A stretch of DNA of 22,948 nt from Cardiobacteriales bacterium (lineage in GTDB: Bacteria > Pseudomonadota > Gammaproteobacteria > Cardiobacteriales > Wohlfahrtiimonadaceae): assembly GCA_030150565.1 (NCBI GenBank), contig JASLFR010000083.1:1-22948 (forward strand), written 5' to 3'. The notes beneath the pieces were generated by a model. The model worked only from the letters and a program-made list of their open reading frames with translations, was not told the DNA's origin and ran no database searches. Both the position numbers and the translations under genes were made by a program. Below are positions 15,671-22,711 of the stretch, piece by piece; the first letter of the stretch is position 1; every line of letters begins with the position of its first letter.

Positions 15671-16326
15671 TATTCACCTCCTGAAGGTGCTTCAATCAAG
15701 GTTGCACGCTCAATTTTAATCACCTCTGTCGGCATATGTTGATGCGCCCCTTTAGGCTCCACAGGAACTTTTGCCATCTTATCTACAACCTCCATACCAG
15801 AGATGACACGACCAAAAACGGTATATCCGTAACCGTCATGTGCGGGATAATTTAGAAAATCGTTATCCACAAGATTGATGAAGAATTGACTCGTTGCCGA
15901 GTTAGGATCTGCTGAACGAGCCATTGCGATCGAACCACGATCATTCTTCAACCCATTATCTGACTCAATATTGACGGGAATTCGACTCTTCTTCTGAGTT
16001 AAGGATTCATCAAACCCTCCCCCTTGAACCATAAACCCATCAATCACTCGGTGAAAAATGAGCCCATCGTAATAAGATTCATTTAGATATTCGATAAAAT
16101 TGCCCACCGTATTGGGCGCACGGCTTGCATCAAGCTCTAAAATAATGGGGCCGAAATTGGTCTCCATATTGACGTAGAAGGTGAGGTTTTTCTGATCCTG
16201 AAGTTCCACCCCCTCTTCAACAACCTCCACCACTTCAGTTGTAGCAGGAGCGCTACTCTCTTCGGCAATTAAAGGTGAAAAGGATCCAATTATTAAGGCA
16301 CTCAATAGTGCATAGCGTTTTCTCAT
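15670..16326 (-). CDS. ppiA: Periplasmic peptidyl-prolyl cis-trans isomerase (cyclophilin, PpiA-like)
   Basis: The 218-residue secreted cyclophilin begins MRKRYALLSALIIGSFSPLI, a signal peptide probably cleaved after Ala21 or nearby, then an acidic, low-complexity linker (22-47) before the isomerase domain. FHRVIDGFMVQGGG (91-104), ARSADPNSATSQFFINLV (136-153) and YGYTVFGRV (166-174) are the catalytic core, with the key arginine at 93. I chose the ATG at 16326, which starts the signal peptide; the frame is open upstream to 16407 but that stretch is non-family. AAGGAAG lies upstream. It is the first gene of the run ppiA-nlpE-like-ppiB-lpxH-aldo/keto reductase, with a promoter candidate at 16378-16407. 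Confidence 0.93.
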   Translation of the reverse strand: MRKRYALLSALIIGSFSPLIAEESSAPATTEVVEVVEEGVELQDQKNLTFYVNMETNFGPIILELDASRAPNTVGNFIEYLNESYYDGLIFHRVIDGFMVQGGGFDESLTQKKSRIPVNIESDNGLKNDRGSIAMARSADPNSATSQFFINLVDNDFLNYPAHDGYGYTVFGRVISGMEVVDKMAKVPVEPKGAHQHMPTEVIKIERATLIEAPSGGE

Positions 16327-16377
16327 TTCTCTCTTCCTTGTTGGCTTAATTAATAGGTTAATTATCTGAATAAGCAT

Positions 16378-16407
16378 AGCATATCGCGATTCCCCACTCC
16401 TCTTCAA
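16378..16407 (-). promoter_or_regulatory. Candidate promoter of the ppiA operon
   Basis: On the minus strand TTGAAG (16402-16407) is followed by 18 bp and then TATGCT (16378-16383). Both are 4 of 6 or better. It lies about 50 nt before the ppiA start and just past the BOF-gene terminator, so the operon has its own start. Confidence 0.4.
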
Positions 16408-16416
16408 AGAGGGGGC

Positions 16417-16446
16417 AAAAAAAAGCCCTTACCTAAAATAAGGGCT
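16417..16446 (-). terminator. Intrinsic terminator after the BOF-family gene
   Basis: An 8-bp stem AGCCCTTA (16424-16431) pairs with TAAGGGCT (16439-16446) across a 7-nt loop. On the minus strand it is followed by a run of eight T (A at 16417-16424 on the plus strand). Confidence 0.85.
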
Positions 16447-16473
16447 CCTCTATCACTCAATTAAAAGTAGCGA

Positions 16474-16878
16474 TTATTTAACCACTTCGAGATATTTCAC
16501 TTCCACTTTATCGTTATCTTTTTTGTGGCTCTTATCGAACTCACCAAGAATTTTCACTTTCGTTTCAGGGGTTACCCGTTGACCTTGCCAAAGATCATCA
16601 TCGATCTCCACTAAAATCTCACCGGTACTATCTTCAAAGCGGTAATCATCGCTCCGTTTCCCCTCTTTTTTATAGCCGATCAGACGCCCCTCTAAAGTAA
16701 CGTAAGTATCATCAGCTAAGTTTTTAACCTCTGCGACACTCTGTGTCTTCCATGGTGAAACGAGTGCTTTCGACGCCTCTTTTCTGCTCTCAGAGACCGA
16801 TTCTCCCTCTGCAACAAATTGTGCAGAAGCAACCGATGTGATCCCAATTAAAGCAACTGCTAATACTGTTTTATTCAT
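16474..16878 (-). CDS. Periplasmic OB-fold (BOF/YgiW family) protein
   Basis: The 134-residue protein has a clear Sec signal peptide MNKTVLAVALIGITSVASA (cleavage likely after Ala19) followed by one BOF domain. The domain shows SVAEVKNLADDTYVTLEGRL (47-66), YRFEDSTGEILVEIDDDLW (79-97) and VTPETKVKILGEFD (102-115), the typical five-strand pattern. Relatives (YgiW/VisP, YdeI) are periplasmic stress-response proteins that bind small ligands; the exact role is unknown. The ATG at 16878 has AAAGGAG upstream; an in-frame extension to 16899 is not needed. It is a single-gene unit with a strong promoter upstream and its own terminator. Confidence 0.9.
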   Translation of the reverse strand: MNKTVLAVALIGITSVASAQFVAEGESVSESRKEASKALVSPWKTQSVAEVKNLADDTYVTLEGRLIGYKKEGKRSDDYRFEDSTGEILVEIDDDLWQGQRVTPETKVKILGEFDKSHKKDNDKVEVKYLEVVK

Positions 16879-16918
16879 CCTACTCTCCTTTGTTATCAAT
16901 TATTGATGATTGATCTTC

Positions 16919-16947
16919 ACTATAGAAAGAGAGTGCGTTAAGGACAA
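16919..16947 (-). promoter_or_regulatory. Promoter of the BOF-family gene
   Basis: On the minus strand TTGTCC (16942-16947), a 17-bp spacer and TATAGT (16919-16924) form a good sigma70-type promoter about 40 nt before the start codon. Between it and the gene is an inverted repeat, ATCAAT/ATTGAT, in the stretch 16896-16908, a possible operator. Confidence 0.65.
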
Positions 16948-17004
16948 GATTAGCTTTTCTATAGGGGGGCATCTTTTAATATAAGATATTGATGAAGCGG
17001 TCTC

Positions 17005-17571
17005 TTAAGCGCGCCCGCTATAGGCGTGTGTCTCTGTATTGACGATAATTTTTGTACCATTCTCAATATACTCAGGCACTTGAACGGTAATTCCTGTAGA
17101 GAGGAGAGCGGGTTTCGTGCGGCTTGTAGCTGAAGCCCCTTTCAATTCAGGTGCTGTCTCCACCACTTCTAACGCTAATGTCTGTGGAGGCTGCAGCGCT
17201 AATGGGGACCCTTCCACAATAGAGACATAATACCCATCCACCCCCTCAACAACATACCCCTTCACAGGCTCAATAAGTGCCGGTGAGAGGTAGTATTGGG
17301 TGTAATCTTCATTATCCATAAAGACGTAATCCTCCCCATCCATAAAGGAGAAGTGCGCTTCACGGCGACTCAATTCCGCCTCTTCTAGCTCATCATCAGC
17401 GCGTAATGAAAGATCGAGCTTCTGCTGATCTGGAATTGAGAATAGCTGAATCCTAAAGGTGGTATTTCCTCCACGAGCAGTAGGGGCTGAACGCTCCACC
17501 TCCCGCACCATGTAGTAGATTCCATTTTGCTTAATCACATCGCCCCGTTTTATCTCATTTGCTTTCTTCAT
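17005..17571 (-). CDS. efpL: Elongation factor P-like protein EfpL (YeiP)
   Basis: The 188-residue EF-P paralogue is of the YeiP/EfpL branch, which helps ribosomes stalled at proline-rich or other difficult motifs. It has the three-domain EF-P layout: KOW-like N domain (1-65), OB domain with DGEDYVFMDNEDYTQYYL (78-95), and C-terminal OB domain with ALEVVETAPELKGASA (133-148) and GITVQVPEYIENGTKI (160-175). The tip of domain I is SAPTARGGNTT (28-38) with Arg33, as in E. coli YeiP, rather than the modified lysine of EF-P. AGGAG is about 7 nt upstream. A terminator separates it from fis, so it has its own promoter. Confidence 0.94.
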   Translation of the reverse strand: MKKANEIKRGDVIKQNGIYYMVREVERSAPTARGGNTTFRIQLFSIPDQQKLDLSLRADDELEEAELSRREAHFSFMDGEDYVFMDNEDYTQYYLSPALIEPVKGYVVEGVDGYYVSIVEGSPLALQPPQTLALEVVETAPELKGASATSRTKPALLSTGITVQVPEYIENGTKIIVNTETHAYSGRA

Positions 17572-17610
17572 CTCTGCTCCTACTTAAATTATTAATGGAT
17601 AGATCTCCAC

Positions 17611-17638
17611 AAAAAAGGGGATATCTCACTGATACCCC
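17611..17638 (-). terminator. Intrinsic terminator after fis
   Basis: GGGG(A)TATC (17617-17625) pairs with GATACCCC (17631-17638) with one bulged base and a 5-nt loop. On the minus strand it is followed by six T (17611-17616). It ends the prmA-dusB-fis transcript. Confidence 0.75.
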
Positions 17639-17666
17639 CTCTTAAATTATCTCCTCTACTCCTCAA

Positions 17667-17939
17667 TTATGAGCGAAAATCGCGAGGAATGATATCGAAA
17701 TAATCGAGTCGCTTCTTCAATGTTGAACGGGTAATCCCCAAAATTTCAGAAGCTTTTGATTGATTGCCATTCGTATACTCAAGCACCTTCTCAAAGAGCG
17801 GTCGCTCAACCTCATTGATAATGAGGCGATAGAGGTTTGCTGGATACTTTCCCTCAAGTTTTTGAGAAATTTCATCAAGCGCCTCACGCACTGATTCTCT
17901 TAAGGGCATATGTTCACGAATACGTTCACGGGAAATCAT
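17667..17939 (-). CDS. fis: DNA-binding protein Fis
   Basis: The 90-residue nucleoid protein bends DNA and tunes stable-RNA promoters and supercoiling. The C-terminal helix-turn-helix GNQSKASEILGITRSTLKKR (58-77) is conserved, and NEVERPLFEKVLEYTNGN (42-59) is the dimer core. It is slightly shorter at the N-terminus than E. coli Fis (98). AAAGGAG sits about 11 nt before the ATG, a long spacing. It follows dusB by 48 nt, the standard dusB-fis operon of Gammaproteobacteria, and marks the host as one of them. A terminator follows. Confidence 0.96.
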   Translation of the reverse strand: MISRERIREHMPLRESVREALDEISQKLEGKYPANLYRLIINEVERPLFEKVLEYTNGNQSKASEILGITRSTLKKRLDYFDIIPRDFRS

Positions 17940-17987
17940 AATGAGATCTACTCCTTTCTACTTTAAAAACATAAATTAACAACCAAA

Positions 17988-18953
17988 TTACTCTGCTAAG
18001 CCAGCATCCATAGCTGAGCTTAAAATTCGTTCAATCCAGTGGAGCTGCTCCGCTTCACTCTCAGCTGCAAGAAGTGAAATTCGTGCTGCTCGATCATTCA
18101 GATAAGGCTCGAGATACCAGACTAAATGCTTTCGCGAAATACGAATGGCACTCTCCTTATAAAAATGGTGAAGCGCTTTGAGATGCTCCTCTACCACTTC
18201 AGAAACCTCTTCAAGGGTAGGCCGATAAGATCTACCACTCGTTAGCTCTTTGAAGATCCAAGGATTTCCTAAGGCTGCGCGGCCAATCATCACCGCATCA
18301 GCCCCCGTCTCCCTCAATACTGCTTCCGCCTTCTCAAAGGAGCAGATATCTCCATTTGCAATGACTGGAATCGATACCGACTCCTTCACTCTGCGAATGG
18401 TTTCATACTCTGCCTCTCCAGAAAATTTCTGCTCTCGCGTTCTTCCATGAACCGCTAATGCTGAAATCCCCACCGATTCTGCTAATTGCGCAATAGTGAC
18501 GGCATTTTTATGCTCTTCACTCCACCCTGTTCTAATCTTTAAGGTGACAGGAACTGAAACCGCCTCCACAATTGCGATTAAAATCTCTTCTACTAATTTT
18601 TCATCTTGCATTAAGGCTGATCCTGCCGCCTTTTTGCACACTTTTTTTGCAGGACACCCCATATTGATATCGATGATATCGGCTCCATTCTCTACATTAT
18701 GCTTAGCTGCTAATGCCATCATCTTAGGATCATTCCCAAGAAGTTGAATGGAGATAGGCCCCTCCTCCCCATCGTTGATTTTACGGTGTGCCGATTTTTC
18801 CGTATGCCACAATTCAGGATTGGCGTGCACCATCTCTGAGACCGCCAACCCAGCCCCCATCGTTCGGCAGATCTTCCGAAATGGGAGATCAGTAATCCCC
18901 GCCATCGGTGCCAAAATATAGGGACTCTTTAATGCATAAGATCCAATCTGCAT
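17988..18953 (-). CDS. dusB: tRNA-dihydrouridine synthase B
   Basis: The 321-residue flavoenzyme reduces uridine in the D-loop of tRNAs (U17 in E. coli for DusB). FMN and active-site motifs are APMAGITD (15-22), IDINMGCPAKKV (94-105) with the catalytic Cys100, KIRTGW (139-144), HGRTREQKFSG (169-179), PVIANGDI (196-203) and GRAALGNPWIF (224-234). Length matches E. coli DusB (321). Its ATG directly abuts the prmA stop (TAA then ATG), so the genes are translationally coupled. fis follows. The order prmA-dusB-fis is the classical one. Confidence 0.97.
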   Translation of the reverse strand: MQIGSYALKSPYILAPMAGITDLPFRKICRTMGAGLAVSEMVHANPELWHTEKSAHRKINDGEEGPISIQLLGNDPKMMALAAKHNVENGADIIDINMGCPAKKVCKKAAGSALMQDEKLVEEILIAIVEAVSVPVTLKIRTGWSEEHKNAVTIAQLAESVGISALAVHGRTREQKFSGEAEYETIRRVKESVSIPVIANGDICSFEKAEAVLRETGADAVMIGRAALGNPWIFKELTSGRSYRPTLEEVSEVVEEHLKALHHFYKESAIRISRKHLVWYLEPYLNDRAARISLLAAESEAEQLHWIERILSSAMDAGLAE

Positions 18954-19841
18954 TTAGTATCGCTTCACTCCGTGAAGACGTACCCAATCCTCTTGAATTG
19001 CATCTTCAGAAAAGTGAAAGTGCTCCTCATAAGCTTCCCGCACTTTGTCAGCATCATGAACCAGTAAACCTGACAGCACGATATGCCCTTTAGAAGCGAC
19101 CAGCTCTGTTAAATGGGGCGCTAGCTCAATCAGTGGATTGGCTAAGATATTCGCCATCAGCAACTTTGCAGGAGAGGGGGAGAACTCCTCAGGCAGTTGA
19201 GGGGTAATCTTCGCCCCATTTCGTGCCGCATTCTGCTCAGTCGCTTTTAACGCTTGGGGATCGATGTCGGTGCTGTAGCACTCTTTAGCACCCAGAAGCT
19301 TCGCTGCGATTCCTAAAATGCCAGATCCGCAACCGTAATCGATCACTCTACTATCACGATAGAGTTCAGGATTGTTTGAGAGCCACTCAAGACAGAGCGC
19401 TGTTGTTGCATGTGTCCCTGTTCCAAATGCTAATCCTGGATCGAGCATCACCGTCACCACATCTTTTTCAGGGGGTGTTAAGTGAGTGGGGCAGATCCAG
19501 AGATTTTCACCAAACTTTATCGGCTGATAATTATCTCTCCAAGCTCCCACCCAATCACGATCCTCAATATCTTTACTCGCCACGATAGGTAAAAAGGGCT
19601 CACTTAGATAATTTGAGAGCTCGCTCTTAATCGCATCAACATCGCAAGGGGCTGCAAAGAGCCCAGTCACAAGCGTGTTTTTCCAAAGAGGCGCTTCACC
19701 TGGCAAAGGTTCAAAAATGGGATCATCATCCGCATCTTGCATCGTCACTGCCAAAGCACCGATCTCAACAAATGCCTCTTCAATCGCTTCTGCTGTTAAA
19801 AAACCATTCGCTTTGAGTGTCAACTCAAACCATTTATTCAT
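18954..19841 (-). CDS. prmA: Ribosomal protein L11 methyltransferase
   Basis: The 295-residue SAM-dependent enzyme trimethylates ribosomal protein L11. Visible are the N-terminal L11-recognition domain with FEPLPGE (43-49) and LW, the linker DRDWVGAWRDNYQPIKFGE (94-112), the substrate-site loop DPGLAFGTGTHATT (134-147), SAM motif I DYGCGSGILGIAA (168-180), TDIDPQAL (191-198) and motif ANILANPL (230-237). The ATG at 19841 matches the family N-terminus; an in-frame TTG at 19850 is less likely. The Shine-Dalgarno is weak. It heads the prmA-dusB-fis operon, preceded by a 326-bp non-coding stretch. Confidence 0.97.
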   Translation of the reverse strand: MNKWFELTLKANGFLTAEAIEEAFVEIGALAVTMQDADDDPIFEPLPGEAPLWKNTLVTGLFAAPCDVDAIKSELSNYLSEPFLPIVASKDIEDRDWVGAWRDNYQPIKFGENLWICPTHLTPPEKDVVTVMLDPGLAFGTGTHATTALCLEWLSNNPELYRDSRVIDYGCGSGILGIAAKLLGAKECYSTDIDPQALKATEQNAARNGAKITPQLPEEFSPSPAKLLMANILANPLIELAPHLTELVASKGHIVLSGLLVHDADKVREAYEEHFHFSEDAIQEDWVRLHGVKRY

Positions 19842-20167
19842 CTCATCCAATGGATCACCTACAAAATAAGGGTGTAAATACTAGCCAATCAAAGGCACGA
19901 TATCAAGCCTAGCCACGCAGATTGATGGAGTTCTCCACATCTTCAAAAAAGAAGCAAAGAGTTAGCTAAAAAATAGTGCCTAAAAGGCGAAGTTAGCTCT
20001 CCTCCATATTGCAAAAAGAGTAGGCGCAAGGGGGGATATTCTACACAAAAAATAGGCACTTTTCATCCAATCCCCAAAGAGAGTAGCTCACTTTCCCCAA
20101 ATTTTGTCGTATACTCGTAAACTCTTTTAATTAACCGAAATTCCCATCTAAAAGAAAGGAGAAGAGT
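19842..20167. other. 326-bp divergent non-coding region between prmA and sdhE
   Basis: No gene is apparent in any frame. It must hold promoters in both directions. A TATACT -10 at 20110-20115 (plus strand) precedes sdhE, with a weak -35. An 8-bp inverted repeat, AGTGCCTA (19975-19982) and TAGGCACT (20053-20060), is separated by 70 nt; read on the minus strand, the distal arm is followed one base later by a run of T, so a structured leader or small RNA ending there is possible. A direct repeat AGTTAGCT occurs on both sides of the first arm. Nothing here matches an RNA family I know. Confidence 0.4.
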
Positions 20168-20419
20168 GTGACAAATCGAACCTACGATCTACGAAAAATC
20201 CGCTGGCGTTCACGTAGAGGGATGAGGGAGTTAGATCAGCTCTGCGATGCTTATCTCGATAACCATTTTGAATCCGCTCCCGATGAGGAGAAAGAGCTCT
20301 ATCTACAGCTGCTCGATATGCAGGATCCTGAACTCTACGCTCTTCTGATGCATCGCGCAGAAGCCCCCTCAAAAGAGATGGAAGCGCTCATTCTTAAGAT
20401 GAATCCTCACAAACTGTAA
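20168..20419 (+). CDS. sdhE: FAD assembly factor SdhE
   Basis: The 83-residue protein promotes covalent FAD attachment to succinate dehydrogenase flavoprotein (also called YgfY/CptB/DUF339). The signature RRGMRELDQL (16-25) is intact, and DEEKELYLQLLDMQDPELYALL (39-60 by position; key residues E40, L47, D53, L56) is the conserved helical core. The start codon is GTG (20168), supported by AAGGAG 6 nt upstream. It is a single-gene unit; sdhA or other partner genes are not nearby. A palindrome resembling a ParB site follows 10 nt after the stop. Confidence 0.93.
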   Translation: MTNRTYDLRKIRWRSRRGMRELDQLCDAYLDNHFESAPDEEKELYLQLLDMQDPELYALLMHRAEAPSKEMEALILKMNPHKL

Positions 20420-20428
20420 CAAGCAGAG

Positions 20429-20444
20429 CGTTTCACGTGGAACG
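20429..20444. other. ParB-site (parS)-like palindrome
   Basis: CGTTTCACGTGGAACG has the invariant CACGTG core and the half-sites GTTTC/GGAAC. The inner 14 bp differ from the parS consensus GTTTCACGTGAAAC at one position, a substitution (TTCC in one half) also accepted in known sites. It is intergenic, between sdhE and tRNA-Thr. It could be the foot of a small hairpin, but no U-run follows. Confidence 0.45.
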
Positions 20445-20473
20445 GATTAGCGCTCTACACTTAATCGAGCAGA

Positions 20474-20509
20474 AATAAAAAAACCCAATCTTCAATGAAG
20501 ATTGGGTTT
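20474..20509 (-). terminator. Terminator of tRNA-Thr
   Basis: A perfect 13-bp stem (20481-20493 with 20497-20509, AAACCCAATCTTC/GAAGATTGGGTTT) has a 3-nt loop (or 11 bp with a 7-nt loop). Minus-strand reading gives a run of T after it (A from 20477 on the plus strand). In the plus direction only three T follow, so it may also weakly end sdhE. Confidence 0.85.
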
Positions 20510-20516
20510 ATCTGTC

Positions 20517-20592
20517 TGGTGCCGGCACCACGAATCGAACGCGGGGCCTACTGATTACAAGTCAGTCGCTCTACCAACTGAGCTATGCCGGC
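20517..20592 (-). tRNA. tRNA-Thr (anticodon UGU)
   Basis: The 76-nt gene on the minus strand has a full cloverleaf: acceptor GCCGGCA/TGCCGGC, D-arm GCTC..GAGC, anticodon stem ACTGA/TCAGT with loop CTTGTAA (anticodon TGT), T-arm CCGCG/CGTGG with loop TTCGATT, and an encoded CCA end. It has its own promoter and terminator. Confidence 0.97.
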
Positions 20593-20613
20593 CTCTCTAA
20601 TTGAGAAAATAGA

Positions 20614-20642
20614 AGTATATAGAGCTCTCTTTTAATGGTCAA
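20614..20642 (-). promoter_or_regulatory. Promoter of tRNA-Thr
   Basis: On the minus strand TTGACC (20637-20642), a 17-bp spacer and TATACT (20614-20619) are 5 of 6 in both boxes. The -10 lies about 22 nt before the mature 5' end. Confidence 0.8.
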
Positions 20643-20671
20643 CACAATTTTTAAAATTGAGCAGAAATAAA

Positions 20672-22393
20672 TCAATTTTTACAACTCTCTTCCCTCTTTA
20701 AGGCGCAATATACCGAATGGTATGACTTTTTATCTACTCGATGTGCCTCAAGCGCTAAGCGATCTCGCTCATCAAAGGAGGAGTGGGAAAAATCCTCTTT
20801 TTGCAATATTCTCTGAGCATCTTTTGAAAAGTGGGGCGCCTCTCTTAAATAGTAGAGATCTCCTCGCCACTTCCTCTCCACCTCTTTGAACCACTCAATA
20901 CCAGCAGAGCTAAGTAGCTTAATCATCACTGCTGCGTGAAGAGCTGTCACCCGATCTCGATGTGACCCGATATGAATCCACTCATATCCCATCTTTCGCC
21001 AAAAGGTGAGAAGGGAATCGGTCAATCCAAAACTGACACTTAAAAAATCAAAACTTTTACCCAGTTCAAGCGTTAATTTCTCTAGCATCTTCTTCGCCAC
21101 ACCTTGAAAACGAAAAGGTTCCAGAACTGAGATACGGCTGATACGCAAAGAGCGCATCTCCATCGCTTCAGGATAGTAACTCTGCGCACTTAAGAGTTGA
21201 GGTACAAGATTTCCTCGAGGCCTTCGAAGGCCCCTAAAGACAGCATCAGCAAGCGATCTAGAAAGCTCCCCCTCTCTTAACCCCCAAACCATACCGATCA
21301 AATCCTTCCCCCTCCACGCTAAGAGAAAGCATTGCTTCTTTTGATCAAAGAGGCGACGAATATCCTGAATATTGGTCTGATAATGGGTCTTCTTTAAGAG
21401 ACGATAAAGCGCAGCTATTTTAGCTGGCGAACGTTGCAGGTCAGCCAATCGCTCCTCCGCCACAAATTCAATCTTCACGCCACTCTCTTGAGAAGAGATT
21501 GGCAATAGAGGCTCCTCTTCAAAAGCTAAAGAGCGGCAAAAATCTGCTAAAGGATCCTTAGAATTAAAACGGAAATTCTCACTCAATTTATAGTGAGCAG
21601 ATATTGGGAGCAATTGATCCAATTTATAGATTAATCCCTGCTTACTCCCCTCATAATTATCGATTGAGGAGATTAGGAGGATCTTCTCAAAGAGTCTGGA
21701 GAGAGTAATGAGATGTTTTAATGGAATTGCGGCCGCCTCCTCCACTAATAATGTATAACCTAAGAGCTCTTCTCGAGTGTAATTCAATATAAGATCATCC
21801 ACCGCACGAAAAGAACCCCGCTCAATCACACCATACTGCTCGACCGCCGCTTGATTAGGTGCTGTAAGAAGCACGGTTTCTCGATTAGCATTATAAAGAG
21901 CCGCTCCTAACCGAGATTTTCCAACGCCTCTAGGGGAGAAGAGAGTGAAAATCCCCCCCCTTTCTGCATTGAATTGGGTATAGATCCCCCATTGCGCTTC
22001 CGAGAGCGAAGAGAGGGCTTCCCCACCCTTTCGATTTGATGGATTTCCCTCCTCCACCTCCCCCAATTTCGTTTTAAGATAACGGTAAAAATTGGGAGCA
22101 GGGGCAGGTTCACCCACCACTCGCTTCATCGAAGGATCCACCCAATCGGGAGAGAATTGTTGAGAATCGAGTAGAAGCGTTAAGGTTCCCCCCGCTTCAA
22201 GTGCATTTGCTACCCGTAAAAAATAATCGAGAGAGAAACCCTCCCGCGCATCAAAAAGAATCCAGCGGAGCGTCCGCCCCAATACTCCATCCGTTGCAGA
22301 GAGTCTTCTCACTGAAGGCCACAAGAGAGAATCGGAGAGAAATAGAGCCTCCGCTTCAAAAGTGAGGAATCTCTCATAGAGCGCTTCTATCTC
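20672..22393 (-). CDS. tmcA: tRNA(Met) cytidine acetyltransferase TmcA, 5'-truncated at the junction
   Basis: This enzyme acetylates the wobble cytidine of elongator tRNA-Met using acetyl-CoA and ATP. The open frame continues from the stop at 20672 through to about 22393 (573 codons) with no ATG before the foreign DNA. A TTG at 22324 is only an in-frame codon: family residues continue upstream of it. Compared with E. coli TmcA about 30 N-terminal residues are missing. Counting from the first remaining codon, Walker A SPRGVGKS is at 153-160, EEAAAIP at 218-224, RRPRGNLVPQ near 390, and the GNAT acetyl-CoA loop RFQGVA at 428-433. The C-terminus is also about 70 residues shorter than in E. coli (ends soon after the GNAT domain), with a normal stop and no sign of a frameshift. 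Confidence 0.92.
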   Translation of the reverse strand, partial: EIEALYERFLTFEAEALFLSDSLLWPSVRRLSATDGVLGRTLRWILFDAREGFSLDYFLRVANALEAGGTLTLLLDSQQFSPDWVDPSMKRVVGEPAPAPNFYRYLKTKLGEVEEGNPSNRKGGEALSSLSEAQWGIYTQFNAERGGIFTLFSPRGVGKSRLGAALYNANRETVLLTAPNQAAVEQYGVIERGSFRAVDDLILNYTREELLGYTLLVEEAAAIPLKHLITLSRLFEKILLISSIDNYEGSKQGLIYKLDQLLPISAHYKLSENFRFNSKDPLADFCRSLAFEEEPLLPISSQESGVKIEFVAEERLADLQRSPAKIAALYRLLKKTHYQTNIQDIRRLFDQKKQCFLLAWRGKDLIGMVWGLREGELSRSLADAVFRGLRRPRGNLVPQLLSAQSYYPEAMEMRSLRISRISVLEPFRFQGVAKKMLEKLTLELGKSFDFLSVSFGLTDSLLTFWRKMGYEWIHIGSHRDRVTALHAAVMIKLLSSAGIEWFKEVERKWRGDLYYLREAPHFSKDAQRILQKEDFSHSSFDERDRLALEAHRVDKKSYHSVYCALKREESCKN

Positions 22394-22710
22394 GGCCCAC
22401 CGCGGCCGGCGACGCCGCCGATGCGGTGATCCTGCGCGACTCGCTGCGCCCGCTCGCCGAGGCGGTGAGCATCGGCCGCCACACGCTGCGCGTGGCGCTC
22501 ACGTCCATCTGGATCGGCATCGTGCTGAGCGTTGGCCTCATGCTCGTCGCAGCGACCGGCGCGATCCCCGCCGTGGCCGGGGCGCTCACGCAGGAGCTCG
22601 TCGACCTCGCGGCGATCCTCTACGCCCTGCGGGCCCTGCGGCCGCCGGTGCTCGCGCTTCCCGCCCATGCGCCCGGGAATGCGGCGTCGTCCGAGTCGGT
22701 TGGCCCCTGA
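22394..22710 (+). CDS. Heavy-metal P-type ATPase, C-terminal fragment (foreign DNA)
   Basis: The open frame is entered from the junction and ends at TGA 22708-22710. It codes for the last part of a P1B-type metal-transporting ATPase. TAAGDAADAVILRDSLRPLA is the end of the hinge/actuator-facing segment that follows GDGxND in these pumps. Two final transmembrane helices follow (IWIGIVLSVGLMLVAATGAI and an AGALTQELVDLAAILYALRAL-type segment), then a short tail. Everything upstream (metal-binding site, DKTGT phosphorylation site, GDGVND) is missing. A GTG at 22426 is not a real start. Codon use is very GC-rich, with C or G at almost every third position, unlike the genes on the left and like high-GC Actinobacteria. 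Confidence 0.8.
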
Positions 22711-22711
22711 T

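Noticed and set aside
17920..17940. TTCACGGGAAA resembling the parS-like site at 5872
   Set aside because: It is inside the fis coding start (Ile-Ser-Arg-Glu codons), lacks the full half-sites, and is explained by the protein sequence.
20148..20372. Minus-strand open frame opposite sdhE
   Set aside because: It is antisense to a clear SdhE gene and has no family features or ribosome-binding site.
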